Below are positions 31,335 to 43,450 of a stretch of DNA of 64,000 nucleotides, one piece after another. The stretch is from Branchiostoma floridae (lineage: Eukaryota; Chordata; Leptocardii; Amphioxiformes; Branchiostomatidae), in the NCBI RefSeq assembly GCF_000003815.2, contig NC_049987.1:24573015-24637014 (forward strand). The letters are read 5' to 3'. Under the pieces are notes generated by a model. It made no database searches. It was not told the DNA's origin and worked only from the letters and a program-made list of their open reading frames with translations. A program made the position numbers and the translations under genes. Numbering within the stretch: the first letter of the stretch is position 1; every line of letters starts with the position of its first letter.

Positions 31335-31537
31335 TAATCTCAAAGCACTGCGATCCTACGGTAGCATAAACTAGTATCAAAAGCTGGCAGAGGAGTGAAG
31401 CCGGCCTAGGAGTGTGTTTCGCAACCGGGATTGGGAAACAGCCGACTGGGAGCAGATACTACATGGTAAATGTACACCTCTTGGCTGACTACACTCCTTT
31501 GCCATCTTATGCCATTGTAGGATCTGCTTGGAGATTA
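31335..31537. mobile_element. TAATCTCC-family MITE (Mutator-like), 203 bp, perfect target duplication
   Basis: It begins TAATCTCAAAGCACTGCGAT and ends AGGATCTGCTTGGAGATTA. The flanks are GGTATTCTT on both sides (31326-31334 and 31538-31546), 9 of 9. The interior arms 'gatcctacggtagcataa ... atcaaaagctgg' are shared with 28091 and 25669. Confidence 0.9.
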
Positions 31538-31549
31538 GGTATTCTTCTA

Positions 31550-32190
31550 AAATGTCTGAAAACCCTCTACGTATTAGGCTGGAATAGGAAATCATGGAAC
31601 ATTTTGTTGCCTTGCTATGAATTCAAGTATACCAAGGAAATTATTTTAACCTCGTTGATTATATGAATAAGAGGGCAATCAATCTTGAATTATCATTACG
31701 GGCAACTTTAATCGTTTCTGGCCGGCAGAATTTACCAAAATTATTTCACTTTTTCCATGTCATTTGATTTCCGAATAAATAAATTACAGGGAATCAAGAT
31801 AGGCTAGGGAAGGTCAAGAAAGTCAATGGTGGTACCGCTTTTGTAGGAAAGTTCATATTAAAGAAACCTTCAGATGAACTTCTTGATTCATCTGTACAAT
31901 GCTGCCCAGTCTGCCCAGCAAGTTGGCCTAAACCCCGGCTTATTGGTCCGACGCCAGGGATCTGTAACAGATGCAGCTTCCATCAGGACCACATTATCTC
32001 CTGCCAAATTAAACCATGACTCAAGGGGGAGATGAGGAAAGGGGTGGGGCACTCAGACATAACATTGATTCAGATAACATTCGCAGTTACGTTTAGTAAC
32101 AGTTTTGTCCAAATCACGATCTAGATGAAATTCACAGCAAGATTTCAGTCAAAATCACGACACGGATCTAGATAAAATCTCGCCTGTGTA
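31550..32190. other. No gene seen
   Basis: Unannotated sequence without recognised repeats or exons. Confidence 0.5.
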
Positions 32191-32194
32191 ACAA

Positions 32195-32277
32195 ACTCTG
32201 CTGTCCAGGGCTGTAACTGGCCCCAGGAGGCCGGCGGATGTTGGGCGGGCTGATATAAGCGAGATTTAATCAGGCTA
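32195..32277. repeat. Dispersed 85-bp repeat, copy 1
   Basis: 'aactctgctgtccagggctg' through 'gcgagatttaatcaggcta' matches 59407-59497 at about 85 percent. The 'tagcctgattaaatctcgc' end may be an element terminus. Confidence 0.7.
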
Positions 32278-32289
32278 GATAAAATCTAT

Positions 32290-33390
32290 TTATAGGATTG
32301 TAAGATTTTTATCAAAGTTATTTTCAGTAAGTCACTGAATTGAGCATTCTTGACAGGCAAAGGCATTTGTAAATTGATTTCCTCCTTGTCACCAGATGAA
32401 TGACTGAACTTTCCTCCATTTTGTTTACATTTGGGAGAGTTTAGATATCTATCTTAAGTATGGAGACTGATATATTTGCTGTTTTACAAGTTCAAAGACA
32501 TGTCAATGCCACATTCCGACAACCCTTGAACTTGACCTTTTACAAGCTATTTGAAGTAATTGTTACAGACACTACAACTACTGTCAGTCGGTGTAGTACA
32601 GACTAGGGCAATATTGTGCAACAAATACAGTTCAAAATGTTCAGAAAAATATAATTGTTACATGAAGATAAAAAATACAGCTCAGGAAATACAGAAACAA
32701 TAGTTGTTGTCCCATCCTGAAATTTAGCGGCTGCAAATTTTAAAATCTTAATGGAATATGTTTTAAACATTGTGGAAAGATTTTGGATCAATTAAGCCAG
32801 AATAGATAAACAGTAGAAAAGTCTTTTACTGAACTTTATACTGAACACATTCCTTTCTACTCTCTCATACTTGACCTCATTACCTTCATGTTGTCTCTTA
32901 CATGACCTAAATGATTTTCCCATGTCCAAGTTCATGCATGACTCATGTCTATATGAGACACACCCATCAGTGGGTGGGCTTATAAAAATTCCTCTCACTG
33001 TGTGTCTGTGTGAGGGAAAGAAATAGAAAGTCTTCATTAAAAAAGTCAATAAACAGTCCAAATATAATGGCTTCTGGACTCTAGGTGGTCAGGAAATGAA
33101 AACAAATAGGGCAGGTTCATTTCAGGTCAAGGGTGACGAAGAGATGACAGAACACAGAAAAACATTCTAGACTCAGATATGCTTTCAAAATTTATTTTTA
33201 GCCATAATAAAACATACATGACATCAAGGAATAAAACTTGATCTTCCTGGCCTGTTGCTTCTGTAGCAGGATATATTTTTCCACGGACGAGCTTGTTATA
33301 TATAGAGGCATCTCCTCAAACATGGTACATTGGTACCCCCAATAACCTCCTTAGTACCCCATTATACGTCCCTTCTGAAAGACAGGTGCA
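32290..33390. other. No gene seen
   Basis: AT-rich unannotated sequence. A short palindromic stretch near 32942-32965 is not element-like. Confidence 0.5.
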
Positions 33391-33512
33391 GCCCCAACCG
33401 AGATGCCCTACCCAGGATTTGACCTGGGTTTCCCATTTATCAATTGATTAGAACCAGGACTCAGGAGATCAACTGTGAAGCTTCTATCAGTTGAGCTACA
33501 GGGGCAACCCTA
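33300..33512 (-). mobile_element. tRNA-derived SINE
   Basis: On the minus strand, 'gcccctgtagctcaactgat' followed by agaagc gives an A box. A T-arm-like stem (CCCAGG, loop TCAAAT, CCTGGG) at about 33430-33410 holds a B-box-like sequence. The body continues 'ctgtctttcagaagggacgt', a stretch I recall from SINE bodies of other animals. The long spacing between the boxes suggests a long-variable-arm tRNA ancestor. Confidence 0.65.
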
Positions 33513-33966
33513 ATACTGACCTTACCCTTTGCACAAAAGGGCTGCAAGACCTCACCAAACTGTTAGTGAACGGTCCCCTGCCCCACCCCCAGTTTACCAG
33601 GCCTGAGCCCTGTTGGAGTTGCCAGCAGTACCACCCATCTGACCTGGGAGTGTAGACCTAGGAATGCCCTGTCCTTTGATCCGCGCATAGTGTTGCCCCC
33701 GTAGTCGCTCTCTGCGTCCCGCGCTTGTTTTTCACCTCCTGTACGTGTGTCTCGTGCTTCGCACTTTGCTCTGAAGTTTACGTCGCGTTAACGTCTTGCC
33801 AGGCTACGGTAGGGACAGGGACAACCGGACATCTACTGTCACTCTGACATCTACTGTATCCTCATCTGTGATGTACGTTGTCTAGAGGATTCATCTTAAA
33901 ACAAGAGTCTTGGCTATCAACAGCTTCATTACTAACAGTAAGTATATGTAATTTTTTTTGTAGTCT

Positions 33967-34622
33967 AAAGAGCAGCAATGTGTTCAAATCTCAGAGACCA
34001 AGAGTCGTGACGTATTCGACTTTCAGGGACAGGAAGAATAACGGGTGTCTTTTATTTAGATATGACCAGACGATATGAAATGCGAAACGTATACAAACAT
34101 GGAGATACAATATCACCATATGACACCCATCTAAAGAGGAACAACGTATTTGAATCTCAGAGACCAAGAGTCGTGACGTATTCGACTTTCAGTGACAGGA
34201 AGAATAACGGGTGTCTTTTATTTAGATATGACCAGACGATATGAAATGCGAAATGTATACAAACATGGAGATACTATATCACCATATGACACCCGTATAA
34301 AGAGGAGCAACATATCCGAATTTCAGACACCGATAGTCGTGATGTATTCAGCTTTTAGAGACAGGAAGAATAACGGGTGTCTTTTATTTAGATATGACCA
34401 AACGATATGAAATGCGAAACGTGTACATGGAGATACAATATCACCATATGACACCCGTATAAAGAGGAGCAACATATCCGAATTTCAGACACCGATAGTT
34501 GTGACGTATTCGACTTTCAGAGACAGGAAGAATAACGGGTGTCTTTTAGATGTGACTAGACAATATGAAATGCGAACCATATACAAACATGGAGATACAA
34601 TATCACCATATGACACCCGTCT
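33967..34622 (+). repeat. 166-bp tandem array, four copies
   Basis: Units start aaagaggaacaacg or similar at 33967, 34133, 34299 and 34461; the third is 162 bp through a small deletion. Each unit contains an inverted pair, acgggtgtc near the middle and gacacccgt at the end. 166 is not a multiple of three, and the open frames here shift between copies, so this is not a coding repeat. Confidence 0.95.
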
Positions 34623-34629
34623 GCCCATA

Positions 34630-36690
34630 TCTACCCCCGAGAGGCCGACGGAATGTTGCACCCAGCATGATCTGTCATAATGTATCAATATGCGACTGTG
34701 CAACAGTGTAACAATACCAAGATGTGGCTGTTTCTAAAGGAGGACCATTCGTGACTGACAAGTAAACACTTTCAGCACCCTGGAGGAAACTGATGGCGAT
34801 TACTTATTTAGACAGTCCGCTAGTGAGTAAACCATGACCCGGACTATTTTTATAGGGGGAATTCTTCACATTGGGTTGTTGGGATCCCCAGTCACGTGGT
34901 GGTCTTTACTGGGTCGGAGAGGTGCACAGAATCAACTGGAAAACAAAATGGACAGATATGAAAAACAATTACAGTTACGATAATTGTACAATATTTACAT
35001 GTTTTTCAGACAAAATTTGTATTCAAAATACACATTCAGTTATGGCAGAGGAGATGTCTACGAACATAACCAGCTGTAAAACGAGACATAGATCTACTAG
35101 TACAGATACAAAAAACAATCAACAAAAATAACACGTTTCTCAAAAGAATGTAGAGGAAATTCCATATCTGTACAAAAAAGATGTGTAGATATGGAAAAAA
35201 GTTTGAATTCTTGAATTCAATCGTCTGTCTCTCAAAAAACTTGTCCTGATTTGATTAAAAACATTATTTTTCCTTTCTTGATGCATAATTCAACCTTTAC
35301 AAATGAAAGGCATATATTTTAGACCATACAAAACTATGCAATGTTTTTTAAAAGTCGTATTCAAAATGCACATCGAGCTATTATAAAAGCATTGTGTATG
35401 TCTTAGAAACTATGCAGATCTACTTTGAAGTAAGTGTTTATCTCACAACTATACTAAAGCTCATTGCATCTTATCTCAGCAAGATAATCTATGACAGCAA
35501 AAGAGGAGAATTTCTAAGCCGATTCGCTTCCTTCTTTCTTCTATAAAAGGCATTGGCTTCACCGATAAATTCCAAGTTGATTGAGATTGAGGAGTAAAGT
35601 GGCAGGAGATGAACATTTTGATGGAAGATTATTACAGTGTTGACTAGCGGCCCTTTCTCTGTTCACCACAGCGCTATGTGTCACCAACCCATTACACATT
35701 CTTACAAACAACACAGGGAAGAACGGAAGAGATCTAAAACTGAGGAGGGAAGAAAAAGCTTCTCTCAAGTTGCTACAGTTTTATCTGCTTATGTACAGAG
35801 TGAATGCCTCGCTAATTGGACTGGATGGACCCATCTTGGACTAATACAGAGCAGATGGGAGCAATTAGTACTGGCTCCTGTAAGCCTGTTCTCCATGATA
35901 TCTCCATGATGTCAGGCCCTGGCCTTGGACCCTCAACCTACTCAGCCCATGGCTACTAAGATCAGGGGCCCAACCCCTGTTCAACTCCCCCAAACAGCTA
36001 AATCTTAAACACCTTTTTATGCAAGTCAAATCAATAAAGGATCAACTTCAATGTCAATTTATCATATGAGCCTAACGTTTCTGAATCAATCCAAAAGTTA
36101 TCATAGACCTATGGAGATACCACTTTTAATTATCAAATCAAAACATTTAGTATTGATTATAATATGCAAATATTTTGCAAGGTTACCAACTTTGTTTACA
36201 AAAAATGGAGATTTTTCCTGCTTCTCAATCAGACTTGCATTCACTGACCCATTCATGCAACTTTCATATAATAACTTGATTATGCATTTTAAACCCAAGC
36301 AATCGCAAAGCAGTTTAGAGAATTGCCAAAGCAAAAGAATAACAGAAGATCCTACATTGTACACGTATATAATCATGTTTGAATATACAATGTACATCAC
36401 ATTGCCAGCTCCTGCTCCAATGTTTCCTTGGAAAATAATGACCCTATTATCCAGCTATGGCAACACTTCAGTCTGATTTATGTCCTACTGAATCCTTCCT
36501 GCACAGACATAAATGGACAGTCACACCAACTGATAGGAAGTACTAGGACATATTTGGTTTGAACCTTCTACAGGCATGTACATAAAATCTCACGGATAAC
36601 ACTCCATTACATGAGCATCATGGAAAAAAAAATTGGAAATATTATTGGAAAATTTACATAAGAAAAACCTGCTGCAGAGTAGAGAAAGTG
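34630..36690. other. No gene seen
   Basis: AT-rich. The 141-codon frame at 36051-36476 and the 99-codon frame opposite it have no recognisable motif and codon usage like the surroundings. Confidence 0.5.
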
Positions 36691-36699
36691 CATCTCAGA

Positions 36700-36830
36700 G
36701 ACCAAAACGAAGTTATCAAGCTGGACCACGCCACTACAGGATTTGAGGGTTCCGTGCAATTAACAGAAGTGTGCGATAATCTGTTGTGCAATTAGCTGAC
36801 TTCTACTGTAGTAAAGAGCCAGTTGCATAT
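36700..36830 (-). mobile_element. CAGTAGAAGCCAG-family MITE, partial
   Basis: 'aaaacgaagttatcaagctg' followed by gaccacgcc, then 'ttccgtgcaattaacagaag' and the end 'ctgacttctactgta', match the complete element at 57421 in reverse. The other end is missing. Confidence 0.7.
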
Positions 36831-37423
36831 CATTAAGCAGTCGTTAAGTTCATTGAATTGAAGCACCAGATTTTGTTGGGTTAGTTCAAAGCTAAATCAT
36901 CCCAAAGTCCAGACAAGAAAACAATTAAGTCCTCCTTCATTCCACAGGTCATTAATCTTACTTCATTATGGCCTTATTTTAACAGTAGTTTTAATTGGCC
37001 CTGACCCTGAACGCAGCAGGTGAGTTCTCCATCATTAGAGACAATTGAGGTCAATTCACTTTAAACCCTTCAAAACTGGACATGTCAAATAAGTAGTTCA
37101 GGTAGTGTAACGTTTGCCAGGCCTACAATGTCACAGTCTAAATGAGCTGAAATGAGGTATTCTTCAAGCAGAGTTGCAGAACTATTAAGCAGTAGTAGAG
37201 GAGTAGTAGAGGAGTGCGCCAGTAATTTTCCCGACTACTGCTATATCTCCGCGACTCTACCTCTACTTGGAGAATAGAAATGAGGCTCTATGTTACAGTT
37301 TGGCATATGTAAGCTTGGCTTTATTGAAGTTTGGCATAAATAATTTTAGTAAAAAGTTATAAGACTGTTTGTATGTCAAATCAAATTAGACAACAAATCA
37401 GGAATATCTTTCCTGTGACAATG

Positions 37424-37624
37424 CTCTCCAAGCAGAGGTTAGGCTCCGACAGGTGTTTAAGTTTTTCTTTGTGTATTGGTCAGGCTCTATGTTTTTCTTT
37501 GGGCTGTTGGACAAAAAAATAGATGAAGCCAAACAAAAGTGCATAAAAAGATGTCAGAAACCAGCCAGAGCCTAACCTTACCATAAATAAACTGAAACTG
37601 AAACTGAAACCTCTGCTTGGAGAG
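37424..37624 (+). mobile_element. Element with 15-bp inverted ends CTCTCCAAGCAGAGG
   Basis: The ends CTCTCCAAGCAGAGG (37424-37438) and CCTCTGCTTGGAGAG (37610-37624) are perfect inverses. A LINE-like tail (aataaactgaaactgaaact) lies just inside the right end. It is noncoding. Confidence 0.7.
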
Positions 37625-38043
37625 TACCATTCCTGCACTGTTGGAAGACAGAAATGATCATGGAATACCTCATTAAAAGCCTCTTAAAATTTGTGTTGCC
37701 TGTTAATCTGGGATGTTTGTTAACTTTACACAGCGACATGGCCAACTGGACGCAACACTCCAGTGTCACTTCCAGAGTGGTGCATCCAGTTGGCTGTTAA
37801 TTGCATGTAATCCTGACCTTGGCATTTTATAGGCACTGACAAAAACTCCAGGGAATCTGCCAAATGATGAAATGCCTTCGGGTTTTTGTCGGTCTTCACA
37901 GATAAGGTCTGACAAAGACCCCATGAATCCAATCCAAAAATCCAATGAGATTAAATGAAATATTAACAAAGGATATTGATTGATTGGTTTAAATTGCTCC
38001 CAAAATCTCTCCCAATGATAAAATAAGTCAATTTACCATCAAC

Positions 38044-38471
38044 TAGGGCTGGGTACCAGTACATAAAATTCAGGTCCAGGTCCGGTTCAGGTCCAGAGGA
38101 TTAGGTCCAGGTCCGGACCTGAACCTGGACCTGATGCAGTATGACTCATACCAATGGTCCATTTCACTACAAAGAAATCTGTTTGGTGGAGTATTAGACT
38201 TACACTGACGTTTTAAAATCATACAAAGCTGCACCTGTACGATTGACTGTAAAACTTGGTAGAAATGACTATAAACTCTACTCTACTTCACTCTTGTTAT
38301 TTTCTTCCACCTGCAAGCGTCAAAACGTGTGAATGCCTGATAAAATGATCTGTTAATTTTCTAATCGGTCCAACATCCGGTCCACCTAATTTTTCAGGTC
38401 CGGTTTTTCTGGACCGGTCCAATAAGAAAAACCGGTTTTGTACCGGTACGCTGTACCGATACCCAGCCCTA
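38044..38471. mobile_element. hAT-type MITE, 428 bp, perfect 8-bp duplication
   Basis: The ends are TAGGGCTGGGTACCAGTAC and GTACCGATACCCAGCCCTA, inverted with two mismatches in 19. CCATCAAC flanks both sides (38036-38043 and 38472-38479). The 8-bp duplication points to hAT. The interior has short direct repeats of aggtccaggtccgg and aaccggtttt blocks. It is noncoding. Confidence 0.92.
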
Positions 38472-38514
38472 CCATCAACCATTCTAAAGCTCCAGAATCT
38501 ACCATTTTGCACTG

Positions 38515-38545
38515 CCAGTATCCCCCCATGCAGACCCTCCTGAAC
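38515..38545 (+). mobile_element. Solo end of the GAGGGTC family
   Basis: 'tccccccatgcagaccctcc' matches the right end of the family. Similar solo ends lie near 5137 and 27353 (the latter with one change). Confidence 0.45.
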
Positions 38546-39389
38546 AATTGAGCTGTACACTGGATTGCATCCACCAGACTGTTGGAAGGAAAACAATGCA
38601 TGTGACTTATGTTCTTTTGAGCTGGTATTAGATACTTGTCAGTTGGTACGTCCACCAGTTTATTGGTCATTTTGTACATCATGGAAAGTCTGGACATTTT
38701 CCTTCTATCTTCAAGTGACATCCACTGCAAATCTGTTTTCATTTATTTATAATTCAATCACTCTATAAAACTGAGTTCACCATTGGTCCTCAAAGTTTAA
38801 TTGTTTTCATTGTTTTTCCAGTTGAGAAACTTTCATTTGAGAACCAACAAATCATATTGTCATAGTGAGACCTTAAAAAAACACCAGGGAATTCTCCAAA
38901 TAATGCAATGCAGTGTTGAACTCATGCAGCTATAATACTGTAGGGTCTAAGTGTACAGGGACTTCATTGCATCAGGTCTGGACCAGGGCTGGACCAGCTC
39001 CAGCTGGCTCTCAAACCCACGCCACAGCTGTTGTGTCAATTTCACCTGACCCACCCGGCTTTAGCTCATACTAAAGGATGTAAGTGACACCCACTCACAC
39101 TCACACTCATTGATTTTGACAATGATTGTTTCCTTTATAAACAAAAGCAAGACAACCATTTCTTCCTTTATAAGATCATTGGCGTAAAGAAATGATGTTT
39201 TCATCCCAGCAATAAGGAGTAAACAAGATGCAAGACAGAGATGAAAAACTAAAAAAAGAAATATATATTTCCTGAAAAATTAAGGGCAAAATAGCCTGGT
39301 TAGCATCCTCGATCCATAGTTAATGATCACTGCATCAATTCTTGCAACTAGGTTATACATATATTAACGATATTGGGTTCATTCTACAG

Positions 39390-40500
39390 CATTTGTCATC
39401 TGTAAACCTGTAGCCAGTCTCATAATTTTTTCCTGGGCTCACACATCAGATTTGACATATCTAGAAGACATCATCCACAGAATTGCATTTGTGCGGCCTA
39501 TCCACACTTCCACAAGTCAGGCACCACTCTGCCATGCTGAAATGGAGAACTACATGTTATTAATGTTATCACACTTCAGGTCCTCCAGTTGCATAGACCA
39601 GTTATGGATGAGGTGTAAACTTGACACTTGAAGGCCACCAAGATATACATGTATGGACATTGTCACTTCAATTTAAGTTAAAAGATAATTGCTTATATTG
39701 GTTTTGCTGTTATCATACTAGCATTTTTCAACTAAAGGTATCATATTTCCATACCAAGTCCTATATTTTTTCTTTGGGTTCTTGCATCACGTTTGAGATT
39801 TCTACAAGAAACATACACTTCAAGAAGGCAAAACTCAGTCAGCACCCTGCCATGCTGAAAGGGAAAACTACATGTTACTACTCCAGTTATCACACTTCAT
39901 TGCCTCCCAGCTGTCCAGACCTGTGACAAATGAGGTGCAAACTTGACACTTGAAGGCCACTCAGATATATGTACATGTACCAATTGTCACTTCAGATGAA
40001 CTGATGCCCCACTTGGCTTTTTTACTGAAATATATGGACATTATCGTTGCAATTTCTTATTGCTTTTGTTCTTATCATAGCATTGCCATTCCTTAAACTA
40101 AAGGTTTCCAAAAATTTCCAAAGCAAGTTTCTATATCTTTTTCCTTGGTTTCTTGCATCATGTTTGAGATTTCTCCATTTCCCCCCTGCTGTCAGACCTG
40201 TGACAAATGAGGTGAGAACTTGGCACTTGAAGAGGGTCTGCATGCTCTTTTACGTAAGGCGTAGGCAGCCTATTTTATTTCCCGTAATTCGTAGGGAAAA
40301 CCATCTTATCTACGTAAATCGTAGCGAGGTGACGAAATTTAGCGTAATTGCCTTCCTTGATTTAGCGTAATACGTAGGGGGTTCTCCTGAATTCAGCGTA
40401 AATCGTTGTCTGGACCCCCCATACTGACCCTCCTTGAAGGGCACTGAGATATATGTAGGCAGTCACTTCAGATGTGCCGATGGCCCACCTCTTGACACCT
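39390..40500 (+). repeat. Segmental tandem duplication, about 320-bp unit, about three copies
   Basis: 'ctgccatgctgaaa.gg.gaa' (39530, 39849), 'gaggtg..aacttg.cacttg' followed by aaggccac (39609, 39931, 40210) and 'cttgcatca.gtttgagattt' (39780, 40152) recur in order. The third copy is opened by a GAGGGTC MITE at 40232. Confidence 0.8.
40232..40432 (+). mobile_element. GAGGGTC-family MITE with 6-bp target duplication
   Basis: It begins GAGGGTCTGCATGC and ends ATACTGACCCTC. CTTGAA lies on both sides (40226-40231 and 40433-40438). Because it sits in one copy of a tandem duplication, the other copies (cacttgaaggccact) show the empty site and support the 6-bp duplication. Confidence 0.85.
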
Positions 40501-40509
40501 TACAGCAAT

Positions 40510-41740
40510 GATCTGCAGATACTTTCCATAAAATTGGTTTCTGTCATGGCAAACTTGTAATTAAGATACCCTAAGGGACCTTTAGTCAGGGGGAGTTTTC
40601 ATATTTATAGCTGCCACTGACTTGCACACTGCTGTGTGCCTTTTTGCTGTGGACATGAACGACACTTTGGTTGGGATATTGATAGAGCTGGGAAATATAT
40701 ATACTCAGGAAAGTTGAAGAATTAGATTTACTCTGAGTCATCTATTTCAACTAGTTGAACAGTCAAGCATCATAAAATATCAATGAAAAGATTTTAGACT
40801 TTGAACTTGACTAGACTTTTCAAATCCCAAGTCTCTAAATCCAAATTAAATCAGCATTAAAAAAGCCAATTGCGGAAATGAAGACACACACCACTGTCAC
40901 AAACAAACAAACAAACACACCAAGTGACTACCATACCTCTGTACAAACGACCAGCAATGGAGAGTATGGGTGGCCACCTTGTACAAAGAAAACATAAACA
41001 CTCAAGTGCAAACACACAACAGGCAGTGTTTAAAGCCCTGCCATACTCAACTTTGACCTCACTGTGAACAGGAGCTACAAACTTGGACGTCGTCCAAAGT
41101 TCAAAAACTACTAAATGGTTTAGTGCCTCATATAGGGGGTGGTCCAAAATAGCAAACTAACTTAGAAGCAAGATCACAAGATTTAAAGAGAAGAAAAAGT
41201 CTTACAGAAGACAGTTAAGTCTAGTTCCAATAGACCTTGACACTTCTAAGGTTGAGGTTGCTACCTGGACCATAGCTGACTTCCTGTTCCACCGAATTTC
41301 TTTCCCTTAGAAGTTTATGAATAGAAAAAAAAAAAAAAAAAAAACTTTCGTAACTTTTGTCAATCATGGCTTTTGGATAACAATAAGATAGGAGCGAAGG
41401 AGTTTTTACATACTTGAGACTTTTCCCTCTTTCCGCAAACATCTTAAGACTTTACTGCTTCTTCAAACAGCACTGATTTTTGTGCACACCTGAGTGGGGC
41501 CCCGGAACAAGCATACCATCACCACACCTGACAGATTCAGACAAAACATTTGTACCTGTCCAATTCTTCGGGAAGTGCAAGTCTGTTTTCTCTTAGACAA
41601 GGAAAGCGGATGCAGACGCACTCCTGCAGTATTTTGGTGACAAAAGACCAGTCCCATTGTAGTCAGTGTCAGGACGCATTCAGGTGTGACACTGCTACAA
41701 ATAAGCGGCTACATAAATTAGGACCTTTGCAGGTCATGTG
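40510..41740. other. No gene seen
   Basis: Unannotated sequence with a poly-A run (41325-41344). No exon was recognised. Confidence 0.5.
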
Positions 41741-41751
41741 ATCAGGATGTC

Positions 41752-42585
41752 CCGCCATCTTTTTGTTTTGGACCCTTGGGATTTCCTCAAAACAGGGGTA
41801 AAAAATTTGTCAATTTTCTTATATCCACATTATATGACATTATAACTATTCAAATGATAACAAAACGTTTAACATATATGAAAAATAATATTTTTGTTTC
41901 TTTGTATATGAAAATTGGTAGTTTTGTTGACGTTATAAAAAGTATTTATTTTGTGATTTTGAGGCTGTCCCTCCCCGCCTAGTGAGAATGTCCCGTTCCC
42001 TGGGGGTGTATTCATTTCACCAACAATCATTAGCGCCGTAAATGCAACATAAGCAACCGGTCCGTCCAGCTAGCGGTCCCAGCAAACTAACGGGCTCCCT
42101 ATGCCGTATCGACCCAGCTCTTCCGCTTGAGAACACTTCGTGGAAGCTACTGGGGAGTTTTTGGTCGCGCTGTGGAAGCAACAGGTTGGGGCAAAGTTTG
42201 TGTGTTGCGCGAGCAAACTTGGCACTGCAGCGAAATCTGAGCGTCGCTTTGGTGTGTATGTTTTCCACGTGTGACCTCAACCCAATACATTACAATTACT
42301 GCGGGGTCTGCGATAAAAATCGACCCATTTTTCATGTCCCGCGGCATTGTTTTTGATGGTAGAGCTGATTTTTCCTCCCTGTGTCCTTCCTGCAGGTTCG
42401 TACCAGTGGATTTAAACCGCGGGAACAAGCTTGAAGAAGACGGCTGGAAGCTGGAAGAAGGGCGCGCCGTTTGCTTAGCGGAATTTTCTTGTTTGCATTT
42501 TGCGATGGTGGTTCTCTAACGCTAGGATCCCCTTGTGATACACACTTAATTCTACGGAGGAAAAGTTCGCGAACAACCCCACATC
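41752..42585 (+). promoter_or_regulatory. CpG-rich promoter and 5' UTR region
   Basis: CpG density rises sharply from about 42020 to 42660 compared with flanking AT-rich sequence, immediately before the start codon at 42586. A YY1-like site (ccgccatcttttt, 41752-41764) lies upstream. A possible acceptor (tgtgtccttcctgcag, ending 42394) hints at a 5' UTR intron. The transcription start cannot be fixed from sequence alone. Confidence 0.5.
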
Positions 42586-42676
42586 ATGGCTGAGTTTTCC
42601 TTCCATCTAAACGACGAGGAATACGGAGATCTCGACGACCACGACGAGTTCGGCAAGATCATCAAAGAACGTTCAG
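42586..42676 (+). CDS. First coding exon of an unrecognised gene
   Basis: ATG with A at -3 and G at +4, and an in-frame stop upstream (TAA at 42547), make this start good. The exon encodes 30 codons, MAEFSFHLNDEEYGDLDDHD followed by EFGKIIKERS. It is strongly acidic in the middle and ends with one extra base (phase 1) at a CAG|GTCTGT donor. Third positions are GC-rich and the exon sits at the end of a CpG island. No downstream exon could be identified, so the gene would continue through a long first intron, possibly beyond 64 kb. I do not recognise the protein. Confidence 0.65.
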
Positions 42677-43349
42677 GTCTGTATATATTTAGCTCACCTG
42701 CCATGTTTGTTAGATAGACGACACAATAGAGGCTGACGTGACCCGTGCCTCCAGTTTCAGATTAACAGTTTTGTATGCATACTTTACACCCAGTTTTGTC
42801 CATTCTTGGTCCCATCGTGTTGTGTATTGTACAGTCTTCACAGCGCTTACCACAGCTGTGGATCGTGAGGGAATAATAACAAACGGCCTGGGGTCAAAAC
42901 TCGTTTCCAAAGGGAGGGCAATTCTGTTTTTCTGTCATCTTTAGAACAAAATTTTAGGTGACAAATCTTTCCAGTATGTTGACAGGAGCTTACCTGAAGG
43001 TACCTGAAGATTTGTCAACTTTTCTCTGTAAAATTCGATTGCCATTACTGAAATAGCAACTGTGTTTGGGCATATAACTATTATTATAAGAAAATAACTG
43101 TGACTTCTAGTTCTAAAGTTTAAAGGTGGTCCTTTGGTCATTCCTGTACTTGCCACAACTTGTATTTAGGTGAATTTCCAGTATGTTGAATTAAGGGCCT
43201 TAGTAAGCATAGGAAAAGATGCTTCATACTTTCTCTGTATAAAAAGTCTAAATTATATATATTTATAGACATAACTACTGTTTCTGGCAACAGCCAAGAC
43301 TCAGCGTTTCCGCCAGACCTCAGCTGGGAGGCCGTCCACCTTGGGGAGC

Positions 43350-43450
43350 GAAAACCGCGAAAATTAAATTTAATTGCAAAACCGCGAACATTAAATTTAA
43401 TTGTAAAACCGCGAAAATTAAATTTAATTGTAAAATCGCGAAAATTAAAG
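43350..43450 (+). repeat. 27-bp tandem repeat, about four copies
   Basis: Units of 'aaaccgcgaaaattaaattt' plus aattgta. The period equals nine codons, so the minus strand reads a nine-residue repeat (FTIKFNFRG type), which is probably incidental. It is subterminal in the hAT element. Confidence 0.85.

Noticed and set aside
36051-36476. 141-codon + strand frame
   Set aside because: AT-rich, no motif, and a 99-codon frame is open on the opposite strand; composition explains both.
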